In this document: piece by piece, positions 6,614 through 13,434 of the stretch
Numbering within the stretch: the first letter of the stretch is position 1
Layout: every line of letters starts with the position of its first letter
Assembly (NCBI GenBank): GCA_024224995.1
Contig: JAAENB010001260.1
Coordinates: 1-17,619 of the forward strand
Source of the DNA: a bacterium
GTDB taxonomy: Bacteria; Spirochaetota; UBA4802; UBA5550
Direction of reading: 5' to 3'
DNA: 17,619 nt
Translations under genes and position numbers: made by a program
Notes under the pieces: model-generated
Told to the model about the DNA's origin: nothing
The model's input: only the letters and a program-made list of their open reading frames with translations
Databases searched by the model: none

Positions 6614-8044
6614 ATGATAGATCTATTAAAAAACAGTATGCCGACGCAAACAAATAAAGCAGAGTCACTACTACCGGCTTTTGCCTCTCCATCGAAGAGT
6701 CAATTTAACACGGTGCTGCAAACGAAGATACACGAGATCAAAGGGCTCAATGACAACACTGCCATGCCGGCGCAAACCGGGAACGAAAGCTATTCGGAAC
6801 GCTATTCGAACAGCATTAAAAACCGGGACCGCAGCGAACAGGATACCAAAATCACAAAGCCGGAAGAAGAAAAAACGGCGCTTAAGCCTGATAATAGTTC
6901 TACGGAAAAGCCCGCCACCGGCGAGGAAAAAAGCTCCGTAAAAGAGGCCGCAAAAGAAGCTAAAAAAGAAACCGGGGAAGAAAGCGTTAATAAAACCGAT
7001 AAAAACAAAGAAGCAGAAAAGACAGGCAGACTTTCCCTTGAGGTAGACGCCGATGAACTCCCGGGAGAAGAAATAGAAAATCTCCTTGAAGGGATTAACC
7101 GCCTGATTGATATTTTTGAAACAGTTCCGGAAAAATCAAATGATTTGAAAGAATTAAAAGATATCAAAGAGCTTCTAACAGGGACGCTCAATCAACAAAA
7201 GAACACCTCTCTTGAAAAAAAGATGCCTCTTCTCAAGCAGGCTCTGGCTGAACTTAAATCTTTACTTGAAAAAAGCACAAACGAAAAAATACCGGTATCG
7301 TTCGACGAAAAAACACCGCTCAAGAATATTAGTACATTCCTTAAGAATCTCATGGACCGGCTTGTCTCGGATAAGGGAGGCCGGTATGTACGCAACCGGC
7401 ATATACCAGTGGACGCAAAACATGCCAATACCGATACTGCCGCCACTACCGGCACCAGCATGGAGAACAAAACAATACTTGATATTTCCGACTCCGGCAA
7501 AGGAGAAGGATTTAGTCATTCATCGGGCGATGAGAATGGAAGCGCCAAACAGGGCTTTGGCTTAAATATGAGCAGGAACAGCGCTTTTTCAACGAAAGCG
7601 GGCAGTCCCCAAACCATGGACTCCCAATTCAGGAACCAGCTCAGGAGCGTCATTGACAACGCGAAAGTTGTGGTTAAAGACAGCAAAAACGCCTCATATT
7701 CAGTAAAGCTCTTTCCCCGGTCCCTGGGAAGTTTGAACGTCACCCTGGGCCTGGAACAGGGCGTTGTTACGGGACGGTTTCTTGTAGACACCCCGGAAGC
7801 GAAAGACCTTCTCATGGCAAATCTCGCGGGCATCAAAGACCAGCTGGCCGAAGAAGGGCTTACGGTTGGCGAATTCGAGGTAAACGTCCGGGATCAACGA
7901 GAACAATTCTCAGCCGGAACAAATGAAAACGAAGAAAGAAATCATTATATCGTTCCTCAAAGCGACACCGTACTTGAGGCGGAAAATGTTTATGACGCGA
8001 ACTCCGGCGCCCTTCACAACGGTGCCATTAACATGGTAATATAA
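6614..8044 (+). CDS. fliK: Flagellar hook-length control protein FliK
   Basis: FliK is exported through the flagellar type III system, gauges hook length, and makes the export gate switch from hook to filament substrates. The 476-residue product has the usual two-part plan. A long, poorly conserved, very Lys/Glu/Thr-rich segment (about 55-135) and helical linker come first; the C-terminal Flg_hook domain (about 360-430) shows VKLFPRSLGSLNVTLGL and a following helix pair LLMANLAGIKDQLAEEGL. The ATG at 6614 has AAGGAG nine bases upstream. It is the first gene of a fliK-flgD-flgE cluster, and flgD starts 21 bases after it. The N-terminal composition makes database identity low, but the C-terminal domain and the gene order make the call firm. 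Confidence 0.88.
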   Translation: MIDLLKNSMPTQTNKAESLLPAFASPSKSQFNTVLQTKIHEIKGLNDNTAMPAQTGNESYSERYSNSIKNRDRSEQDTKITKPEEEKTALKPDNSSTEKPATGEEKSSVKEAAKEAKKETGEESVNKTDKNKEAEKTGRLSLEVDADELPGEEIENLLEGINRLIDIFETVPEKSNDLKELKDIKELLTGTLNQQKNTSLEKKMPLLKQALAELKSLLEKSTNEKIPVSFDEKTPLKNISTFLKNLMDRLVSDKGGRYVRNRHIPVDAKHANTDTAATTGTSMENKTILDISDSGKGEGFSHSSGDENGSAKQGFGLNMSRNSAFSTKAGSPQTMDSQFRNQLRSVIDNAKVVVKDSKNASYSVKLFPRSLGSLNVTLGLEQGVVTGRFLVDTPEAKDLLMANLAGIKDQLAEEGLTVGEFEVNVRDQREQFSAGTNENEERNHYIVPQSDTVLEAENVYDANSGALHNGAINMVI

Positions 8045-8065
8045 CAGGAAAACAGGAGAACTATT

Positions 8066-8623
8066 ATGGCTATAAATACAACAACAGCAGTGTTCAATTC
8101 TCAAATACATTCCAAAACAACTCCGGCGACAGACGCCGTTGCGAGTAAAAAAACAGCGGCACGAAAAATCAACACAAGGATGTCTCCTCATGAAATGGCC
8201 AAAACACAGTTTGAGGCCGACCGGCTGAATAAAAAACTCGGGGTCAAAACCGCAGAAGAAAACACAACCCTGGGGAAGGACTCTTTTCTCAAGCTCCTGG
8301 TTACTGAGCTGCAGCATCAGGACCCAACCAAACCAATGGAAGACAAACAGTTCATCGCGCAGATGGCCCAGTTCTCTTCCCTGGAACAGATGAAAAACCT
8401 GAATAACGAAGTCCGTACACTCATTAAGAGCTCCCGTTCTTCCGAGGCATACGGACTCCTGGGAAAAAACGTCGAGTCCTACAACCCGCTCACTCAACAA
8501 AAAATCTCGGGACAGGTTTCATCAATCGAGTATAATAACGACCAGGTTAGCCTGAAAGTTAATAACCAATACATTGATATAGCGAATGTGCAGGCTGTTC
8601 ATCATGTTGATACTAAAAAATAA
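8066..8623 (+). CDS. flgD: Flagellar hook assembly (capping) protein FlgD
   Basis: FlgD caps the growing hook and lets FlgE subunits polymerise, then leaves. The family signature is at about 71-112: LGKDSFLKLLVTELQHQDP, followed by KPMEDKQFIAQMAQFSSLEQM. The protein has 185 residues, shorter than the roughly 220-230 of enteric FlgD. After the signature only one small beta-rich segment remains (about 128-180: LLGKNVES through VSLKVNNQYIDIANV), so part of the usual C-terminal tudor/Ig-like hybrid domain seems reduced. The N-terminal segment before the signature is about 70 residues, rich in Thr, Ala and Lys, and may include the export signal. AGGAG (8054-8058) precedes the ATG by seven bases. 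flgE follows after 96 bases, a gap that holds a second sigma-28-like site. Confidence 0.93.
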   Translation: MAINTTTAVFNSQIHSKTTPATDAVASKKTAARKINTRMSPHEMAKTQFEADRLNKKLGVKTAEENTTLGKDSFLKLLVTELQHQDPTKPMEDKQFIAQMAQFSSLEQMKNLNNEVRTLIKSSRSSEAYGLLGKNVESYNPLTQQKISGQVSSIEYNNDQVSLKVNNQYIDIANVQAVHHVDTKK

Positions 8624-8639
8624 AAAACAATTTTTTAGC

Positions 8640-8666
8640 TTAAGATTTTCTAAATAGTAACGATAT
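8640..8666 (+). promoter_or_regulatory. Possible second sigma-28-like promoter before flgE
   Basis: TTAAGATT (8640-8647), an 11-base spacer and AACGATAT (8659-8666) match the sigma-28 consensus at 6/8 and 5/8. The downstream bases CGATATTAATAAAGATA closely resemble CGATATTAAAGACA after the fliK site. The 96-base gap between flgD and flgE is otherwise unexplained. Read-through from fliK remains possible. Confidence 0.4.
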
Positions 8667-8719
8667 TAATAAAGATACGGCGGCTTGCGCTGCACATTTT
8701 TTCCCAGGAGTTTTGCCCT

Positions 8720-10093
8720 ATGATGCGATCACTTTTTGCCGGTGTTTCCGGTTTAAAAAACCATCAAACCAGGATGGATGTTGTTGGTAATAATATTTCT
8801 AACGTAAACACCTACGGCTTCAAATCGAGCAGGGTAACCTTCCAGGATATGCTGTCGCAAACAATCGCCGGAGCGGCAAAACCCGAAGAAAACAAAGGGG
8901 GCATTAACCCGAAACAGGTTGGCCTGGGCATGACCATCGCTTCCGTTGACCGGATCTTTACCCAGGGCAGTATTCAAACCACCGGAAACATGACCGACCT
9001 CGCGATTTCAGGAGACGGCTTCTTTGTTATGGGTGAAGGCGATAAAAAGTATTATACCAGGGCGGGAACGTTCGGTCTCGACAAAGAAGGCACCATGGTG
9101 AACCCTGCCAATGGCTTTAAAGTCCAGGGATGGGCGGCCACCAGGAATGAAACCGGCGAAATGGAAGTAAACCCCAGCGGCGCTGTGGAAGATATTATTG
9201 TTCCCATTTTCAGCAAAGTTGAAGCAAAAGAAACAAGCGCCATAAACTATAAATGTAATCTCGACGCAAGGGCAGTCCCGGTTCCTCCTACGGCCACCGG
9301 GAAAACCAGGGTCTCGGCAGGACATGTTACCAACATTGATGTATTCGACAAAAAGGGCGACAAGCACCGGCTTACCCTCACCTTCTGGAAGACCGATGCC
9401 AACCAGTGGACCGCTTCCGGTGCCATGACCAATACCGTGGGAAATATTACTCTTGACGTTCCCGCAGGCGGCGGACAGCCCAACCAGTCAAATCCCGGTT
9501 CCCGGGTAAACATGCGCTTCTCCCCGGACAGTAAGCTTATCTCTGTTGGAGACGCCGGAACTCCCGATGAAACAAACCAGGGTAATCTCCTTGTTAATGT
9601 AAACTATGCCGTAGCCGGAGATCCCACTATGAGAACAATTGAACTGAACCTGGGAAAAGCGGGTATTCTTTCCGGGGTAACACAATTTTCTTCGGAATCG
9701 ACTACTAAGGCCGTATCACAAAACGGTTATAGTATGGGATATATGGAATCATTTAATGTGGACAACTCCGGGGTTATTACCGGTGTTTATTCCAATGGAA
9801 CCAAGCAGGTCGTTGGCCAGGTGGCAATGTCGGTTTTTACCAATCCCCAGGGATTAACCGCGGTTGGTGAAAATCTTTTTGAAGTATCCAATAACTCAGG
9901 TATGGCAAATATCGGTCCGGCCGCCCAGGCAGGACGAGGGAAGATCGTTTCCGGTTCACTTGAGATGTCAAATGTAGACCTTTCGGAACAGTTTACCGAC
10001 ATGATCGTAACCCAGAGAGGTTTCCAGGCCAATTCCAGAACTATTACAACATCAGACCAGATGCTCCAGGAACTCCTGAGCTTAAAACGATAA
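8720..10093 (+). CDS. flgE: Flagellar hook protein FlgE, spirochaete type
   Basis: FlgE polymerises into the curved hook joining the motor to the filament. The 457-residue product has the N-terminal flagellar rod/hook motif (MMRSLFAGVSGLKNHQTRMD, then NNISNVNTYGFK), the FlgE SGDGFFV segment near residue 98, central D1/D2 domains, and the C-terminal SLEMSNVDLSEQFTDMI helix ending in ELLSLKR. K166, C179 and N180 match in spacing the lysine, cysteine and assisting asparagine that form lysinoalanine crosslinks between hook subunits in Treponema denticola; counted from the second Met they are 165, 178 and 179. AGGAG (8706-8710) lies nine bases before the first ATG; the next codon is also ATG. In many spirochaetes flbD and motA-motB follow flgE; here a kinase gene follows instead. 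Confidence 0.97.
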   Translation: MMRSLFAGVSGLKNHQTRMDVVGNNISNVNTYGFKSSRVTFQDMLSQTIAGAAKPEENKGGINPKQVGLGMTIASVDRIFTQGSIQTTGNMTDLAISGDGFFVMGEGDKKYYTRAGTFGLDKEGTMVNPANGFKVQGWAATRNETGEMEVNPSGAVEDIIVPIFSKVEAKETSAINYKCNLDARAVPVPPTATGKTRVSAGHVTNIDVFDKKGDKHRLTLTFWKTDANQWTASGAMTNTVGNITLDVPAGGGQPNQSNPGSRVNMRFSPDSKLISVGDAGTPDETNQGNLLVNVNYAVAGDPTMRTIELNLGKAGILSGVTQFSSESTTKAVSQNGYSMGYMESFNVDNSGVITGVYSNGTKQVVGQVAMSVFTNPQGLTAVGENLFEVSNNSGMANIGPAAQAGRGKIVSGSLEMSNVDLSEQFTDMIVTQRGFQANSRTITTSDQMLQELLSLKR

Positions 10094-10114
10094 TCGTTTA
10101 ATCCCATAACGCGG

Positions 10115-10158
10115 TTTTTTTTGTAGAGACGCTGCATGCAGCGTCTCTACAAAAAAAA
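10115..10158. repeat. Perfect 44-bp palindrome between flgE and the kinase gene
   Basis: Eight T's, then GTAGAGACGCTGCA, its exact reverse complement (10137-10150), then eight A's: a loop-less palindrome over 44 bp. Beyond it GG (10113-10114) faces CC (10160-10161) with one unpaired A. It lies 21 bases after the flgE stop. The T-run precedes and the A-run follows the stem on either strand, so it is not a normal intrinsic terminator. The core resembles short dispersed repeats with a GTAGAGACG...CGTCTCTAC frame seen in other bacterial phyla, and also resembles part of the 69-bp repeats at 130 and 17398. Confidence 0.9.
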
Positions 10159-10189
10159 ACCTTATGATAAAGGGAGGTCTGTCGGCTCT

Positions 10190-11968
10190 ATGACTCATTC
10201 AGGGTTGAAAATTTTTGTAACGGAAGATGAGGCTATTACCGCGCTCTCTATTGAATCCGCTCTTACCAATTTTGGTTATACCGTTACCGGTACCGCGTCC
10301 AGTGCCAAAGATACCATTACCGCATTGACCCATTCCAAACCCGATCTCCTGTTACTTGATATCAAACTGAAAGGTGAAGTTGACGGGATTGAAGTAGCCG
10401 ATTATGTTAACACAAAACTCAACATACCGGTTATATTCCTTACCGCTCATACCGATGAAGATACCCTGGAAAAAGCAAAAGCCACACAGCCCTACGGATA
10501 CATTCCGAAACCAATCAATATTGATATTTTAAAGACAACAATAGAAATTGCTTACGCGAAATATACCAGCGATATAAAACTACTGGAAAGTGAAGAACGA
10601 TTCCGCAGAATAGTTGAAAATACCAACGCGGGCTATTTTTATCTTGAAAAAAACGGAAAACTGAGAAACGTGAACCAGGCATGCTGCGATATCTTCCAAT
10701 ATTCTTCCCCTGAGGAAATGATCGGTCACTCAATGGGAAAAAATATTCTTGAAGACGATATAGAAACCGCTCGGGAAATATTCGGCAAAGTAATTACCGA
10801 AAAAAAAGAATTAACCGGAGAATTCAGAATAAAGCTGCGAGACGGCTCTACCGGGTATATTACCTACTCCGTTGTTCCCATATTTAAAGAAGGGGAAGTC
10901 ATTGGGCAGGAAGGTTTTATCATTAATGTTACCGAAAAAAAACGGGCTGAAAATGAAAGAAGAAAAGCCTTTGCCGAATTGGACCAGATATTTAATACGA
11001 CTCTCACCGGCATGTGCCTTATCGATAAAGACTATACGATTGTACGCATTAACGAAGCCCTGGTTAACATGTTTGACCTTGAATACAACTCCACAATAGG
11101 AAAAAAATGCCATGCCATATGGGATGAACCAATATGCGGCACTGATGATTGCAGCCTCCGGCAGATACTCAGCGGTCAAACATCGATTATTGAATATGAA
11201 ATCAGCAATTCCACCGCAGAAAATAAGAATATTACCTGCAAAGTAACGGCAGTCCCCTTTCTCTCTCCCGACGGTACCATTGAAGGCATTCTAAAAAACT
11301 ATATGGATATTACCGCCATAAGAAGCCTGGAACAGGAGATAATGAACATCAGCGAAATTGAGCGGCAAAATATTGGCCAGAACCTGCACGACGGCTTAGG
11401 ACAAAAACTTACGGGAATTGCCTTCCTGGTTGAAGCATTACGCCATACCATGAGTGAACATTCCTATCCCGAACTTCCCGACATTGAAGAGATCAAATCA
11501 AATGTGGAAGAATCAATTGAACAGACCAGGCGAATCGCAAAAGGCCTTTGCCCGGTAAACCTGGAAGACTTTGGGCTCATCCATGCTCTTGAAGAACTTG
11601 CGGACGATACCAGGCAGCTTTTTGGTATCTCCTGCACCATAGAGCAGGCAGGCCCTTTTAATATTAAAGACAGTTCCCTGGCAACAAACCTCTATTATAT
11701 AGCCCGTGAATCCGTAACTAATTCGCTCAAACACGGAAACCCACAAAAAATAAGTATCCGGTTTATTAACAACACCTCCGGTCTTACTCTGTCAATTGAA
11801 GACAATGGGAAAGGCTCTCATGGAAAAAAACATGACGATACGGGCATGGGGCTGCGGATAATGAACTACCGGGCAAATATGATGGGTGCTGAATTTGAAG
11901 CAAAAAATAGCAAAACCGGATTTATTGTTGTTGTATCATTAGCCGGAAAAGAGTATAATAATCTTTGA
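10190..11968 (+). CDS. Receiver-PAS-PAS histidine kinase (NarL-partner, HisKA_3 type)
   Basis: This 592-residue protein is a soluble-looking signalling kinase: no signal peptide or membrane helix is visible. A CheY-like receiver (about 5-122) has acidic pocket E12-D13, phospho-acceptor D57, T85 and K107. Two PAS domains follow (about 131-255 and 262-385); the second carries a cysteine set, CHAIWDEPICGTDDC, that might bind metal or sense redox. The HisKA_3 dimerisation helix has the H-box NLHDGLGQ with H400. The HATPase_c domain (about 480-592) has ARESVTNSLKH, EDNGKG and DTGMGLRIM. HisKA_3 kinases normally phosphorylate NarL-type regulators, and one is encoded 133 bases downstream. The ATG at 10190 has AGGGAGGT 11 bases upstream; an in-frame ATG at 10136 lies inside the palindrome. 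With an N-terminal receiver the enzyme may itself sit downstream of another kinase. Confidence 0.92.
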   Translation: MTHSGLKIFVTEDEAITALSIESALTNFGYTVTGTASSAKDTITALTHSKPDLLLLDIKLKGEVDGIEVADYVNTKLNIPVIFLTAHTDEDTLEKAKATQPYGYIPKPINIDILKTTIEIAYAKYTSDIKLLESEERFRRIVENTNAGYFYLEKNGKLRNVNQACCDIFQYSSPEEMIGHSMGKNILEDDIETAREIFGKVITEKKELTGEFRIKLRDGSTGYITYSVVPIFKEGEVIGQEGFIINVTEKKRAENERRKAFAELDQIFNTTLTGMCLIDKDYTIVRINEALVNMFDLEYNSTIGKKCHAIWDEPICGTDDCSLRQILSGQTSIIEYEISNSTAENKNITCKVTAVPFLSPDGTIEGILKNYMDITAIRSLEQEIMNISEIERQNIGQNLHDGLGQKLTGIAFLVEALRHTMSEHSYPELPDIEEIKSNVEESIEQTRRIAKGLCPVNLEDFGLIHALEELADDTRQLFGISCTIEQAGPFNIKDSSLATNLYYIARESVTNSLKHGNPQKISIRFINNTSGLTLSIEDNGKGSHGKKHDDTGMGLRIMNYRANMMGAEFEAKNSKTGFIVVVSLAGKEYNNL

Positions 11969-12023
11969 TCGGATCTATTTATTATGGTGATTTTCGGTAT
12001 AAAAAAATAACCAAAACCTGTTA

Positions 12024-12052
12024 TTGACAAAGTCCATCCCTGGCTGTATTAT
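12024..12052 (+). promoter_or_regulatory. Sigma-70-like promoter of the response regulator gene
   Basis: TTGACA (12024-12029), 17 bases, TATTAT (12047-12052): a near-perfect match. Transcription would start near 12059, giving a 40-base leader that includes GAGGG before the ATG at 12102. It lets the regulator be made apart from the upstream kinase. The start also excludes the upstream in-frame GTG at 12057. Confidence 0.8.
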
Positions 12053-12101
12053 ATAAGTGAATTTAACAAATTTCAGCTTATTTCAGCTATTGAGGGTAAA
12101 A

Positions 12102-12812
12102 ATGTCAAATACAGTCCTGGAAATAAACGCAATGGACAAACTAAAAAAACCTGAGATTAAAATCATTAAGATCTTAATTGTAGACGATCACCCTCTTGTA
12201 CGGCAGGGAATGAAGAAAATAATTGAAAAAGAGGATGATATGCAGGTTTGCGGAGAAACAAACGAAGCAAACGAAGCAATATCCCTTATCTCTAAACTGG
12301 AACCCCACTGTGTCATTGCCGATATATCCCTGGATGGAGAAACAAACGGAATTGATCTTGTAAAAGCCGTTCGGGAACGTTTTACCAATACCATTTCCCT
12401 GGTATTGTCAATGCATGATGAATCCGTGTATGCCGAACGGGCTATTCGGGCCGGCGCAAGAGGATATGTTACCAAAAAAGAAGCCCCTTCAAAGGTTGTT
12501 GAAGCCATTAGAACAATAGTTAAAGGCAATCTATTCCTGAGCAGCAAGGTCTCGGGAAAAATTATCGATAAACTGATACATGGCTCTGCTGACGTTATCG
12601 GTACCCCCGTTGACAAATTGAGTGACAGGGAATTTGAAGTATTTCAACTAATCGGAAACGGGTTTGGGACCGGTGAAATAGCAAAAAAACTAAATCTCAG
12701 CGTAAATACCATTGAAAGCCACCGCAAAAAAATCAAAGAAAAACTGGGTATAGAAAGCGGCTCACAGCTGATTAAAGATGCTGTTCAGTGGACTATCAGC
12801 CAGAATAAATAA
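12102..12812 (+). CDS. NarL/FixJ-type response regulator with LuxR helix-turn-helix
   Basis: The 236-residue protein should be phosphorylated by a HisKA_3 kinase, most likely the one just upstream, and then bind DNA to control transcription. The receiver (about 23-140) shows KILIVDDHPLV with D28-D29, the phospho-acceptor D74 in VIADISLDG, the conserved Ser in LVLSMH, and the Lys in GYVTKKEAP. The C-terminal LuxR/GerE domain (about 168-230) shows LSDREFEVFQLIGNGFGTGEIAKKL and LSVNTIESHRKKIKEKLG. About 20 extra Lys-rich residues precede the receiver. The ATG at 12102 has GAGGG a few bases before it and lies 43 bases beyond the predicted transcription start. Its targets are unknown; the adjacent hook genes or the STAS gene are natural candidates but no operator is evident. 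Confidence 0.93.
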   Translation: MSNTVLEINAMDKLKKPEIKIIKILIVDDHPLVRQGMKKIIEKEDDMQVCGETNEANEAISLISKLEPHCVIADISLDGETNGIDLVKAVRERFTNTISLVLSMHDESVYAERAIRAGARGYVTKKEAPSKVVEAIRTIVKGNLFLSSKVSGKIIDKLIHGSADVIGTPVDKLSDREFEVFQLIGNGFGTGEIAKKLNLSVNTIESHRKKIKEKLGIESGSQLIKDAVQWTISQNK

Positions 12813-12904
12813 CAGGCTCACCATTGAAATCCACTACCCCCATCACTGGTTCCACCATCACTTTACAGTGCATTCCAGCCAATTAAAACAATAATCCCCA
12901 GTGA

Positions 12905-12933
12905 TTGACGGATCAGCTCTTTTATCATATATT
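12905..12933 (+). promoter_or_regulatory. Sigma-70-like promoter of the STAS gene
   Basis: TTGACG (12905-12910), 17 bases, TATATT (12928-12933). A start near 12940 would leave a leader of about 18 bases with ribosome site AAGGGAG (12946-12952 region). The overlapping upstream sequence CCAGTGAT (12898-12905) is the inverse of ATCACTGG at 12842-12849, a possible widely spaced operator pair. Confidence 0.7.
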
Positions 12934-12957
12934 TTAACTAATTAAAAGGGAGCTGCA

Positions 12958-13266
12958 ATGATAAAAGTTGAATTGATCGATACTGAAGAAGAAAGGATAT
13001 TTGTTCTTGATGAAAGTAAAATTGATCCGGCAAAAATAAAGCACCTGGAAAAGGATCTCCATAGTTTTATACTGGAAGATGACCGGGACGCCATAATTGA
13101 TATGTCAAACGTCAGTAAAATTGACATCTCTATTTTACCCTTATTGGTGAGAGCCCAGAACAAGTTGATGCTGTACAACCGCTCTCTCTACCTTGTTAAC
13201 ACAAAAAACCGTATTCAAACACTCATAAAGAATAGCGGTCTTGATTCATTGCTTTTGTCGGTATAA
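12958..13266 (+). CDS. STAS-domain protein, probable anti-sigma factor antagonist
   Basis: The 102-residue product is one STAS domain, the fold of SpoIIAA/RsbV. Such proteins bind an anti-sigma kinase when unphosphorylated and are switched off by serine phosphorylation; a PP2C phosphatase switches them back on. The core AIIDMSNVSKIDISILPLLVRAQNKL aligns with the usual D-S-S-G-L-G region: D56 and S58 are kept, but the first Ser is Ile57 and the following Gly-Leu-Gly is Ile-Leu-Pro. S58 is therefore the likely phosphosite in a divergent setting. The natural partner is the SpoIIE-type phosphatase at 4411-6516; no RsbW/SpoIIAB-like kinase is in the window. It has its own promoter and a clear ribosome site. 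It might instead serve a non-sigma target such as a diguanylate cyclase. Confidence 0.8.
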   Translation: MIKVELIDTEEERIFVLDESKIDPAKIKHLEKDLHSFILEDDRDAIIDMSNVSKIDISILPLLVRAQNKLMLYNRSLYLVNTKNRIQTLIKNSGLDSLLLSV

Positions 13267-13284
13267 GTAGAATATATAGCTTTA

Positions 13285-13430
13285 ACAACGCAGCCTGAGC
13301 TGCTTGGAAGATGTGCCAGTTTAAACACCTCGTCAATAAATCCCGTTCCAGCTCTGCCCGGCTTTGGCCGGAAGGAACGGTTAGTGATGAGCCCCTTCCG
13401 GGTAGAGCCGCGGGGAGGGGGCTTTTTCTT
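13285..13430 (+). ncRNA. Candidate structured small RNA or long 3' UTR after the STAS gene
   Basis: The 168-base gap between the STAS and serS stops has no convincing frame but three hairpins in a row on the plus strand: GCAGC-CTGA-GCTGC near 13290-13303, CCGTTCC...GGAACGG (13343-13349/13374-13380, with an inner CCGG stem), and the terminator at 13390-13423. A possible promoter, TTGCTT (13249-13254), 18 bases, TATATA (13273-13278), would start RNA near 13285. It does not match an RNA family I recognise. A long, folded 3' UTR of the STAS mRNA is the main alternative. Confidence 0.35.
13390..13430 (+). terminator. Rho-independent terminator
   Basis: AGCCCCTTCC (13390-13399) pairs with GGAGGGGGCT (13414-13423), nine or ten base pairs around a 14-base loop, and runs directly into TTTTTCTT. 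It should end plus-strand transcription from the STAS gene or a small RNA before it reaches the convergent serS gene. On the minus strand there is no T-run after the stem. Confidence 0.85.
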
Positions 13431-13434
13431 CTAC

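Noticed and set aside
7910..8500. 196-codon minus-strand frame opposite fliK/flgD
   Set aside because: Cys/Phe-rich translation typical of an antisense shadow; both overlapped plus-strand genes are firm.
10115..10158. Rho-independent terminator for flgE
   Set aside because: The T-run comes before and the A-run after the stem on either strand, the reverse of what an intrinsic terminator needs.
10136..10189. ATG inside the palindrome as kinase start
   Set aside because: It lies within the repeat and has no ribosome site; the ATG at 10190 has AGGGAGGT and begins just before the receiver domain.
12057..12101. GTG start for the response regulator
   Set aside because: It coincides with the predicted transcription start; the ATG at 12102 has a ribosome site.
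13343..13380. SRP (4.5S) RNA, because of CCGGAAGG
   Set aside because: The CCGG pairs around CTTTGG, not as a GGAA tetraloop, and the conserved opposite strand of helix 8 is absent.
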